A stretch of DNA of 28,425 nucleotides, taken from NCBI GenBank assembly GCA_016866735.1, contig VGLL01000003.1, forward strand, positions 1-28,425. Direction: 5' to 3'. Shown piece by piece: positions 21,271 to 27,959 of the stretch (positions within the stretch are counted from its first letter, which is position 1; each line of letters opens with the position of its first letter). This stretch comes from Candidatus Shapirobacteria bacterium (GTDB lineage: Bacteria > Patescibacteriota > Microgenomatia > VGLL01). A program made the translations under genes and the position numbers. The notes below the pieces were generated by a model. That model was not told the origin of the DNA, ran no database searches, and worked only from the letters and a program-made list of their open reading frames with translations.

Positions 21271-22053
21271 TTAGAGCACCAAAATTAGATAGGCTAAAAA
21301 GAGCCCGCTAAAAATAATGACGGTCGTCAAAAGAACATTAAAGACAATACCGGCGCTGATGGTCTTGGCGGCCAGGGGATTGCGGCCAAGGGCCTCGATG
21401 CCGGTTTTGGCGAAACGGCCGTAGAAGAAAAAGCCCAGGCCAAAAGAGAGAGCGGAGACAATGACCGCCAAAAGATAGCGCAGCGAAGTTAAGGGAGTGA
21501 GGAAGGGAGAGGCGGCGGCGGTTTTGATGCTTAAAAGCAGATTGACGCCCTTACCGCCGACAACGTTGGTATTATAGCGGGGGTTAAGCGAAACCAGAAG
21601 CTTAGCGGTTTTGCCCGCCGCCAGGTTTTCCAGAGCGGTGCCGATCATAAAGCCGCCACCCTCGCCTTTTTGGCCGACCCCGGGCGTTTTGGAGGTGGTA
21701 ATAAAATCGCCTTCCTTGATGGGGCCAGTACCCGAATCAGCCAAAAGATAAACCTTGCCGGAAGTAATGACCGGGTAAAGGTCAGCCGAAGCGGTGCTTT
21801 CAAAAGCCACCGCCGGCTTGAAGGCGACCACGCCGTAAAAAGAGGGATCGTAGGCCGTGGCGCTTAGGACATAGCCCTCGGGAGTGGAAGAGACTAAGCC
21901 GCCGTCGGCGATTTTTTCGCCCTTAACCAGGATCGAGAGGGCGACCCCGGACGAGATTTTCTCCTCGTCCTGGGCCAAGGCCGCCTGGCCCAAAAGCCAG
22001 GGCAGCACAAAAACCAAAGCGAGAAATTTTCTTTTTCCCATTAGTTTAAGCAT
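21271..22053 (-). CDS. ATPase c-like subunit fused to an exported beta-rich head; carboxylate missing
   Basis: Residues 1-28 are a signal peptide ending ALAQ. Residues about 34-163 form a beta-rich domain with YVLSATAYDPSFYGVVAFKP, PVITSGKVYLLADSGTGPIK, EGDFITTSKTPGVGQ and MIGTALE, a module common at the ends of bacterial tail-fibre-like surface proteins. Residues 191-260 are a c-subunit hairpin: helix 1 LLAVIVSALSFGLGFFFYG, loop GIEALGRNP (223-226 GRNP) and helix 2. In c subunits the ion-binding Asp/Glu sits 18 residues after this loop proline; here that position is T244, and neither helix contains any acidic residue. Both termini of c face outward, so the head would lie outside the cell. 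Gene position fits atpE, and no atpB is found before it. It cannot carry protons or sodium by the known mechanism. It may form a ring that F1 turns. Confidence 0.85.
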   Translation of the reverse strand: MLKLMGKRKFLALVFVLPWLLGQAALAQDEEKISSGVALSILVKGEKIADGGLVSSTPEGYVLSATAYDPSFYGVVAFKPAVAFESTASADLYPVITSGKVYLLADSGTGPIKEGDFITTSKTPGVGQKGEGGGFMIGTALENLAAGKTAKLLVSLNPRYNTNVVGGKGVNLLLSIKTAAASPFLTPLTSLRYLLAVIVSALSFGLGFFFYGRFAKTGIEALGRNPLAAKTISAGIVFNVLLTTVIIFSGLFLAYLILVL

Positions 22054-22080
22054 AGGTTAATAAGAAAGCTTAGTCAAGAC

Positions 22081-22800
22081 TCATTGGCTATAATTATTCC
22101 CCAAAATTACCAAAAGCTCTGCTTCCTGACCCGTCGGCAAGACGGGCGCGGTTTCTTCGGCCGGTAACGTGCCTACCTCGCCCCCTAGTTCCTTAGCCAA
22201 AGCCTCCGCCACTTCCTTTTTCGTGCCCGAAAGATCAACGATTAAAGTTTTCTCATAATCTCTTTTCTTGGCGTTTTCCTTAGCGACCACGTCAATATCG
22301 GCGTACTTAGCCGTAAGCGCTTTTTCCGCCTTCTGCGTCAGGTCGGTTTTATCGGTGCCATTATACAAAGCGACACGAATTTTTGGTCCGACTGGCTGCG
22401 CGCTGGGTGTGCCGATATTTAAGGGTGCCACCTCGACAATCTTATTTTCCCCTGGCCGATACAAAATAGCCTTTTTCGCGTTAGCATAAAGCAGCACCTT
22501 ATCGCCGTTTTGCGTTCTGGCAAAAAAGGGCTGGTCTTTAAGCTTTTCCGCGTCAATAATGGTGGCCATTGTCGGTTCTTCGCCCACGGGCAGCTCCATC
22601 ATCTTGCCTAGTTTGGCCAAGATGACGTTAGTTTCTTGTCTAGCCGCTTCGGTGGGATCTTGCAGGAGCCTGCTTGTTCTTTGGAATTCTTTATAGAAAT
22701 AGTAAGTCGAAGCCAAAGCCCCCGCTAAAAGAAAAACCATGATCAAAATGAGGACAGTCTTCCTCGACGGTCTGATTTTTTCTTTAATTTTTCCTAACAT
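22081..22800 (-). CDS. LytR_C-domain membrane protein
   Basis: One membrane helix (TVLILIMVFLLAGALASTYYF, residues 15-35) is followed by a linker region (residues 40-130) and a LytR C-terminal domain (about 140-239): KIRVALYNGTDKTDLTQKAE, then KRDYEKTLIVDLSGTKKEVA and a final LLVILGNNYSQ. LytR_C domains occur in cell-envelope proteins, often with LytR-CpsA-Psr enzymes; no catalytic LCP domain is present here. The gene precedes the c-like gene by 27 nt, in the place usually taken by atpB, so it may belong to the ATPase operon and anchor the assembly to the envelope; that is inference. It has a strong ribosome site. Confidence 0.75.
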   Translation of the reverse strand: MLGKIKEKIRPSRKTVLILIMVFLLAGALASTYYFYKEFQRTSRLLQDPTEAARQETNVILAKLGKMMELPVGEEPTMATIIDAEKLKDQPFFARTQNGDKVLLYANAKKAILYRPGENKIVEVAPLNIGTPSAQPVGPKIRVALYNGTDKTDLTQKAEKALTAKYADIDVVAKENAKKRDYEKTLIVDLSGTKKEVAEALAKELGGEVGTLPAEETAPVLPTGQEAELLVILGNNYSQ

Positions 22801-22803
22801 TCT

Positions 22804-22813
22804 TCACCTCCCT
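22804..22813 (-). promoter_or_regulatory. Strong Shine-Dalgarno site for the LytR_C gene
   Basis: The minus strand reads AGGGAGGTGA, 3 nt before the ATG. It is one of the few good ribosome sites in the window and contrasts with the leaderless plus-strand genes. Confidence 0.8.
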
Positions 22814-22816
22814 TCC

Positions 22817-22856
22817 ATTAGTCTTATAAGTCTTATAAGTCTCATGAGTCTCATCT
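22817..22856. repeat. GTCTTATAA/GTCTCATGA repeat tract 1
   Basis: About four copies of a degenerate 9-11 nt unit (AGTCTTATA or AGTCTCATG) separate the four-helix gene from the LytR_C gene. The same unit is found in tracts at 23027-23066, 23279-23322 and 23411-23457. Confidence 0.8.
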
Positions 22857-23441
22857 TTTTTCGCGGAACTCCGCTCTTTTTCGGAAAAGGTTTTCCCGAA
22901 ACCCGCCTTTTTCTACAAAACTTTTCTCGACTCCCTTTAGGAAACGGTCCATTAAAAATCCTTGTTTAGCGCAAAGGGTAATGAGGAGGTTGGCGAACGC
23001 TTCCGCGTCGTCGAAGCTAACGCCATAAGTCTCATGAGACTGATGAGTCACATGAGTCTCATGAGGATCGATCCGCCCCTGGCGGATCGCCAGCACCCGC
23101 GGGTCATCCTTTTCCCAGCGGTTTAGGCCTTTTTGCCAGAGAAAGTCTTCGTAATCTTCGATCAATTCGCCGTAGCTGGCGCGGGAAACTCCCGAGAGCT
23201 TGAGATTCCCCTCGGTAGAAAGCTCAAGCGATCCCTCAACCAAATCCTGCTTGCCCGATCTGGCCGCCTGGATCATCTGGTCATAAGTCCTATAAGACCC
23301 ATAAGCCTGATGAGACACATATCTTTCGCAGAAAATATAGTTGAGATAGTAAATCTCCTTGGCGAGCCAGTAGACCGCCAGACTGGCAAAACCGCCAGAG
23401 TGGCGATGGGCTTCATTAGTCTTATGAGTCTCATAAGTCAT
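22851..23441 (-). CDS. Four-helix-bundle-suffix domain protein with in-frame repeats
   Basis: The signature of this CPR-typical family is clear: LAVYWLAKEIYYLNYIFCER, then DQMIQAARSGKQDLVEGSLE, VSRASYGELIEDYEDFLWQK and a C-terminal helical suffix ending ENLFRKRAEFREK. Function is unknown; related bundles bind nucleic acid or other proteins. Degenerate copies of a GACTCATGAG-like unit sit inside the gene and encode HETHVTHQSHETYG (about residues 132-145) and SHQAYGSYRTY (about residues 43-53), and the first residues (TYETHKTNEAH) are repeat-derived as well. All are in a frame that avoids stops. A broken relative lies at 9622-10025. It begins 7 nt after the fibre protein gene and lies upstream of the LytR_C gene. 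Confidence 0.8.
   Translation of the reverse strand: MTYETHKTNEAHRHSGGFASLAVYWLAKEIYYLNYIFCERYVSHQAYGSYRTYDQMIQAARSGKQDLVEGSLELSTEGNLKLSGVSRASYGELIEDYEDFLWQKGLNRWEKDDPRVLAIRQGRIDPHETHVTHQSHETYGVSFDDAEAFANLLITLCAKQGFLMDRFLKGVEKSFVEKGGFRENLFRKRAEFREKR
23027..23066. repeat. Repeat tract 2, inside a gene
   Basis: Three to four copies of the AGTCTCATGAG-like unit, in frame inside the four-helix gene. Confidence 0.75.
23279..23322. repeat. Repeat tract 3, inside a gene
   Basis: About four copies of the AGTCCTATAAG-like unit, in frame inside the four-helix gene just before the conserved DQM motif. Confidence 0.7.
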
Positions 23442-23457
23442 ATAAGTCTTATGGGCT
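23411..23457. repeat. Repeat tract 4, spanning a start codon
   Basis: About four copies of the AGTCTCATAAG-like unit, spanning the start codon of the four-helix gene and the stop of the fibre gene. Confidence 0.75.
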
Positions 23458-25581
23458 TTCCCTTGGACTCGGCGCGGGCGTCACGGTAGGCTCACTAGTT
23501 GGCGTCGCCGTTGGTTCCGGCGTGGGGGTCGCCGAGCTCAGCTCGGCTGTTGGCGCGGGGGAGAGGGTAGCGGTTGGCGTCGAGCTAAGCTCGATTGTGG
23601 GCGTGGCAGTGGGCGTGGCAGTGGGCGCGGCGGTTTCGCCGATGGTAGTCTGTGCGTTCTGCACCGCCAGGGCGATCCAGGAGAACTTGAGATCGGTGAC
23701 GGCCGGCTCGTCGAGAACCAGGGTGAATCCCTGGGAAGAAAGGCCGGCGATGGCAAAGCTTGCCGCCGGCACAAAGTAGCCTTGGAGCTCGTTCATAAGC
23801 GAGAGGGTGCCTTCGTCGGTGTCCCAGAGCAGGTTGGCGGTGACCACGGGCGTCTCGGCATAAGCCTGTTTGAAACTCACCTTGACCTGGCGCTGGCCTT
23901 TGGGAACGATGGCAAAGCCGGCGGTGTCTTCGTTAAAGGTCGGCGCCTGGGAGAAGAGTACCTTCTCCAAGAACGTTGCTTGCGAAGCAAAGCTTACGTT
24001 CCCCTTAAAGACCACTTCATCGAGGAAGCTGACCAGCTTTTCAAAAAGGGTTTCGGCTTTAAAGTTGGCCGGCCCGGCGATTTCCACGGCCCCTTGGGCC
24101 ATGAGCTTACCTAAAATAGTCATATCCAGACTATTTTGCTCCGCTTTGCCTTGCGAGCCGAGAGCGTCTAGCTTCATCTCTTGTTCCTTAATAGCGCTAA
24201 TGATCGGGCCGGTCAGCCCGCCGTAATTGAGCGAGAGAACGCCTTGCTCATCGGTTGAAACGAGTTCGGGGAAGACCTTGGCGACATCTTGAGCGGAAAG
24301 GCCGAGGCCAGCGTTGCCGCTTGCTTTCCAATTGAAGCTGATGCCGTCGAGCATGAGGATTTTTGCCAGAGCGCGGTCAATGGGGGTGACATTTTCCTTG
24401 AAGCGGATATCGGAAAGAGAATTCCAGGCATTGGCCCGCGCTTCGCTGCCGTCGCCGGCATTACCAACCTGCAAAAGATAGCCAGGGCTGGTGGTGCCGA
24501 TACCGACATTGCCACTGTTATCTACCACGAAGGGCGTGGTGTCCGTCAGAGTGCCATTGTCATTGACCCGTAGGGCGTAGCCGCCGGTCGTACCGGCGCT
24601 GGTGATGTTTAAGACCGCGCCGGTGTTTGAGGAATAGTTTTGCAAGATTTGAACAACGTCGGCCGTTGAGGTTAGGGTTCCTTGGGTTTGGGTGGCCGAG
24701 TCAGAGAAGGTGGCCAAAGCCCCAGAAAGAGTCAGGGTAGAGGCAAAGTCAGTATTGGTGGTGACGCTTCTTGAAACATCCAGGACCTGGCCGGTAAGGG
24801 CCGGGGTGGTGATGTTGGTGGAGTAGGTGGGGGCAAAAGAAAGATTAACGATATCCCCGGAAACGGCCGTGCCGGTGGCGGCCGCTTGAGTCAGGCTGGC
24901 ATTTATAAGGCCGCCGCTGGTAAAGTTGTTGGTAGTGGAGGCAAGGTTAAGGGCCTTGCCGGTGGTTAGGGCCGAGGCGGTGATGTTGGCAATATTGGTG
25001 GTGGTCGCCGCCGAATTGAGGTCTAAAAGAGCAGTAGGCGCAGTGGTGCCTATTCCCACATTGCCGTTAGCTTGAATGACGAACTTATCGCCTCCTGTTC
25101 CCGCACTTGAATTGACTTCAAACGCATTGGCCGTGGCTCCACTGGCTAAGACTATCTTTTGTCCCACCACGGCCGTGGAACCAATTCCCAGATGGAGAAG
25201 AGCCGAAGGCGAAGTCGTCCCGATACCCAGATTCCCCGAAATATAAGTATTGTGAGCCAGAATCCCGTTACCGACAAAGTTATGGGTGCCCTCAATTTCA
25301 ATATCCCAGACTTGCTCGCGGCCGACGTGTTTAATAGAGACGATTTCGTCGAAGAAAATATCATTGTTAGATTGCTCAATTGTTAAATGGTTAAATTGTT
25401 GAGTGTCTTCTTCGGCCATTTGGCCATTTAGCCATTTAGCCATCACCTCTTCTTTGGGCGCGGCAATCATCATTCCGGGCGTCAGCTCGTTTACTTTTTT
25501 CCACTGGGCAGTCTTTCCGCCGAGGCGGATTTTTTTGCCCCTGGTAACCTCGCTTAGATAGTTTGAAAACGATTGTAACAT
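23449..25581 (-). CDS. C-terminal intein half fused to fibre repeats and S74 chaperone domain
   Basis: Residues 1-111 are the C-terminal half of an intein: KKVNELTPGMMIAAPK, then block F VWDIEIEGTHNFVGNGI and block G LAHN, followed by T112 as the first extein residue. The extein has GNLGIGTTSP-type fibre repeats (three copies), a Ser/Thr-rich stalk and a peptidase-S74 intramolecular chaperone domain at about 385-480 with its self-cleavage motif SDIRFK (389-394). A beta domain and a Pro/Thr-rich tail (last about 60 residues) follow. The partner N-half is encoded at 27960-28425. Splicing would join two fibre segments. This looks like a trimeric surface fibre. The intein linker MAKWLNGQMAEED to IEQSNN is repeat-derived. 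Confidence 0.88.
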   Translation of the reverse strand: MLQSFSNYLSEVTRGKKIRLGGKTAQWKKVNELTPGMMIAAPKEEVMAKWLNGQMAEEDTQQFNHLTIEQSNNDIFFDEIVSIKHVGREQVWDIEIEGTHNFVGNGILAHNTYISGNLGIGTTSPSALLHLGIGSTAVVGQKIVLASGATANAFEVNSSAGTGGDKFVIQANGNVGIGTTAPTALLDLNSAATTTNIANITASALTTGKALNLASTTNNFTSGGLINASLTQAAATGTAVSGDIVNLSFAPTYSTNITTPALTGQVLDVSRSVTTNTDFASTLTLSGALATFSDSATQTQGTLTSTADVVQILQNYSSNTGAVLNITSAGTTGGYALRVNDNGTLTDTTPFVVDNSGNVGIGTTSPGYLLQVGNAGDGSEARANAWNSLSDIRFKENVTPIDRALAKILMLDGISFNWKASGNAGLGLSAQDVAKVFPELVSTDEQGVLSLNYGGLTGPIISAIKEQEMKLDALGSQGKAEQNSLDMTILGKLMAQGAVEIAGPANFKAETLFEKLVSFLDEVVFKGNVSFASQATFLEKVLFSQAPTFNEDTAGFAIVPKGQRQVKVSFKQAYAETPVVTANLLWDTDEGTLSLMNELQGYFVPAASFAIAGLSSQGFTLVLDEPAVTDLKFSWIALAVQNAQTTIGETAAPTATPTATPTIELSSTPTATLSPAPTAELSSATPTPEPTATPTSEPTVTPAPSPRESP
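23531..23594. repeat. Two GAGCT-n-AGCTC palindromes in the fibre tail
   Basis: GCCGAGCT-C-AGCTCGGC (23531-23547) and TCGAGCT-A-AGCTCGA (23580-23594) both encode E-L-S-S in the Pro/Thr-rich tail. They are relatives of the palindrome at 9508-9524. Confidence 0.7.
25374..25441. repeat. Short tandem repeats inside the C-intein
   Basis: Degenerate copies of CAATTGTTAAATGG- and GCCATTTA-like units fill the place between intein motifs where an endonuclease domain would normally lie. The frame stays open. Confidence 0.7.
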
Positions 25582-25582
25582 C

Positions 25583-26035
25583 TTATTTTTTTTCGAAAAA
25601 TTTTAACCACGACCTTTGCAGCCTCATGATTTTGCCGCGAGTTCTTAGATATTCTTTAATCTGTTCCTCAAAGAATTCAGTTTCAATTTTCTGGTTAACC
25701 AAATCTCGATACTTTTCCAAATTGACAACGGCCAAGTTGCAGTAAAGCATTGCTTTTTCTAATAGCTCTACCGCTTGCTCGGACTGGCCGAAGCGGACGG
25801 AGTGAGCCGAGGCAATCAGTTTGGGAATTTCGAGAACCACTCCCATAAGATTTTTAGTAATTTCTGTCGCAATTTCGGCAGCCGTCGTTTGGGACTTGTC
25901 TTTGGTTTCTGCAGAAGATCGGGCAATATCTGCAGTCACTCGTCTTACAATCTCGATAGCCAGATTGTAAGACTTCTGGTAAACCTCTAAATCCTGAAAA
26001 CTTTTAACTGGCCGTTTAGGATAGTAATAGGTCAT
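25583..26035 (-). CDS. Four-helix-bundle protein (S23/IVP-like)
   Basis: This 150-residue protein has the family opening VKSFQDLEVYQKSYNLAIEI and four long helices, including IATEITKNLMGVVLEIPKLI and EKAMLYCNLAVVNLEKYRDL. Relatives include proteins encoded in 23S rRNA intervening sequences and the Avd accessory protein of diversity-generating retroelements, which bind nucleic acids; no reverse transcriptase is in this window. It has an AGGAG ribosome site 6 nt before the ATG, overlaps the upstream gene by 4 nt and ends one base before the C-intein gene, so it belongs to the cassette between the intein halves. Its job there is unknown. Confidence 0.8.
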   Translation of the reverse strand: MTYYYPKRPVKSFQDLEVYQKSYNLAIEIVRRVTADIARSSAETKDKSQTTAAEIATEITKNLMGVVLEIPKLIASAHSVRFGQSEQAVELLEKAMLYCNLAVVNLEKYRDLVNQKIETEFFEEQIKEYLRTRGKIMRLQRSWLKFFEKK

Positions 26036-26631
26036 GCCTTTCTCCTACTTGACAAATTGTTTATTTTATGATATATCCTTGATATAGATCGGGATGGGTG
26101 TCGACCGCCAGAAGGTGTAGGCCCAAAAGGACTCAGCTCTGCGTTAAACACTCCACGGTTCCTTTCGGAATGCCCGGTCTTTTTATTTTGGAAGAGGATT
26201 GGTAGTACTTCCTCCAAAGAGATTACCTTGTTCGGTTTTGTTTTGCGATCAGCCACAATTCCCGCCAGGTAATGAGCCGGTGATGTTTTTCCTAAAGATT
26301 TAAAGGTTATCAGCGACTGATCGAGCCTCAAGCTAAGCCGCCGAGAATAGTTCGCCATACGATCCCGAACGATATTTTCGTTGCCTTTGTATTCCTGATC
26401 AATAAAGACTGTCGATTTTGGTTTCACCTTTTTTAACAATAAAACTATGAGTAACGAAAAGGTAAACAGAACAAAATTTCTTGGTCTCCCCCTTAATTTA
26501 AATTCTTGTTGAATAATTCTTTTGTCCCTGGCCCTTATTAAAACAGTGAATTTAATGTCGTTTGCCAGGGCAAGCACGGTATCTTTTTCTGTTTGCTCAA
26601 TTTTTCCCGATTGGTCGATTAAGTATTTCAT
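26032..26631 (-). CDS. Unknown protein, possible RNase H-fold; repeat-derived tail
   Basis: I do not recognise the family with certainty. The first about 150 residues are alpha/beta: MKYLIDQSGKIEQTEKDTVL, a hydrophobic helix FVLFTFSLLIVLLLK, then STVFIDQEYKGNE and GKTSPAHYLAGIVADRK. An aspartate at the end of a first strand and a V-F-I-D-Q-E strand would suit an RNase H-like nuclease or a resolvase, but this is only a pattern. After about residue 148 the tail (SERNRGVFNAELSPFGPTP) looks like non-conserved inserted sequence. It overlaps the nuclease gene upstream and the four-helix gene downstream by 4 nt each (ATGA), so the three are translationally coupled. Confidence 0.6.
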   Translation of the reverse strand: MKYLIDQSGKIEQTEKDTVLALANDIKFTVLIRARDKRIIQQEFKLRGRPRNFVLFTFSLLIVLLLKKVKPKSTVFIDQEYKGNENIVRDRMANYSRRLSLRLDQSLITFKSLGKTSPAHYLAGIVADRKTKPNKVISLEEVLPILFQNKKTGHSERNRGVFNAELSPFGPTPSGGRHPSRSISRIYHKINNLSSRRKA

Positions 26632-27944
26632 AAAGATATTGGCCTGATTCTTTCCAATTTATCAGGATTTTTATTAACCTGATAGACTCCCTCCATGGTA
26701 TAAACTTTTCTTCTTCTTTGGGTTTTTCTTGGCTTGTGCAGGACATGCAGCGGATAAAATTCGAAATAGTCTTTTTCGTCAAACCAGGCGCATTTAAATT
26801 CAAAGAGTCTTAAGCCTGTTAATCTGGACAAAGCCATCGCGTACAAAGTCAATTGCTCAACCGGCCGCTCCTTTTCCGCCTCCGATTTGTAGTCCAGAAG
26901 GTGAATCTGGCCGTTTCTAATCTGCAAAATATCAATATGGCCGGTGATTAGCTTCGGCAAATCTTTAGCAATTTCGGCATCTCCGGCAACTACGGAACCA
27001 ACTTCGGGAACCGTGTCGCGGGGCAGGGAGGCAAGGGACTTATGGTAAATTATGAAACCCAGTTGCGTTTGCATATGCTCAAGGTCGTCCTTTGTCAAGT
27101 ATACCGGCACTTCGGTGGCCACCGTGACCGAGTCATTGTAAAGCATAAATTTTTGTAGAGCTTCGTGGCGTAGTTTCCGCTCTTTAACCGATTGTAAGAC
27201 AAACGCGGCTAATTTTGTCGCATAATTCTGCTTGGCGCGGACGATCATTTGTTTTTTGGAAAAAGTTAGCGGGGTTTCGCTTGCTCGTAAACCTTCTTGG
27301 AAGTACTGATGCGGGCATTCAACCGGCACCATTTGCAAAAATTCCTGCAGCGGCGTAAATTTGCGGTGCTGGAATTCTTCTTGAATCATTAACTCGCATT
27401 TGGCCTGGTGGAAGCGGTAGCGGTAGAGCTGGCGGTGGGCCAGGGTGGCGGTGATAACCATATCCTTGGGCGAATATTTCTTCACGGCATACTCTCTCAT
27501 GCGCAAGAACCGGCAATTATCGGCAAATTCGGCCAGCCAATTAGAAAGCGAAGTAGGCTGGATATTGTAATTATGGTGTTGCTGCAGAATCCTGCAGGAT
27601 TCTTCTAGAGAATAGCCTAAGTTATATAAACTGACGCCTTCAAAGATTGCCTCAAGGGGATAGTGTTTGCCTTTAGTTATTTGGGCGGTAAAAGACCGGC
27701 CGCACTCAAGGCATAAATAGAGTTGGACTTTCTCAAGTTTTTTGGGCCGGAAGCCCCGGCGGACAAACTTTTGAGAGAAACAATAGGGACATTTAAGCGA
27801 ATCAATAATGGCTTTTTGGCCATTTTTTATCTCACGAATTGGTTGAGTTGAAATCTCACGAGTTCTGGAGAAATCAAATCTTCCTCTTAAAATCGTGAGG
27901 TATTCTGTAATTTTATTTTTAATTTTTAATATGTAATTTTGCAT
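26628..27944 (-). CDS. Zinc-ribbon / helix-turn-helix / PD-(D/E)XK nuclease
   Basis: The 438-residue protein has three parts. A zinc ribbon uses C52, C55, C78 and C81 (KCPYC, then YLCLECGRSF), like the N-termini of IS-type transposases. A helix-turn-helix follows at about 95-140 (GYSLEESCRILQQHHNYNIQ). The C-terminal half has a RecB/Cas4-type nuclease core: E278, GHIDILQI (D338), HLLDYKSE (D351, K353) and the VEQLTLYA motif (Q364). The combination suggests a sequence-specific DNA endonuclease. It begins 15 nt after the stop of the intein N-half, in the place taken by homing endonucleases in fractured split-intein genes. I infer a homing role for the intein or cassette; target sequence unknown. 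Confidence 0.8.
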   Translation of the reverse strand: MQNYILKIKNKITEYLTILRGRFDFSRTREISTQPIREIKNGQKAIIDSLKCPYCFSQKFVRRGFRPKKLEKVQLYLCLECGRSFTAQITKGKHYPLEAIFEGVSLYNLGYSLEESCRILQQHHNYNIQPTSLSNWLAEFADNCRFLRMREYAVKKYSPKDMVITATLAHRQLYRYRFHQAKCELMIQEEFQHRKFTPLQEFLQMVPVECPHQYFQEGLRASETPLTFSKKQMIVRAKQNYATKLAAFVLQSVKERKLRHEALQKFMLYNDSVTVATEVPVYLTKDDLEHMQTQLGFIIYHKSLASLPRDTVPEVGSVVAGDAEIAKDLPKLITGHIDILQIRNGQIHLLDYKSEAEKERPVEQLTLYAMALSRLTGLRLFEFKCAWFDEKDYFEFYPLHVLHKPRKTQRRRKVYTMEGVYQVNKNPDKLERIRPISL

Positions 27945-27959
27945 TTTAAACTTTAACTT

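Noticed and set aside
22081..22800. Gene upstream of the c-like gene as a diverged subunit a
   Set aside because: It has one membrane helix and a clear LytR_C domain. Subunit a has five or more helices and an essential arginine.
22817..23457. Regularly spaced repeats as a CRISPR array
   Set aside because: Units are 9-11 nt, degenerate and directly tandem, without uniform spacers, and lie partly inside a coding gene. No cas genes are present.
25583..26035. Diversity-generating retroelement, because Avd is a four-helix-bundle protein
   Set aside because: No reverse transcriptase, template repeat or variable repeat was seen. The protein fits the broad S23/IVP-like family equally well.
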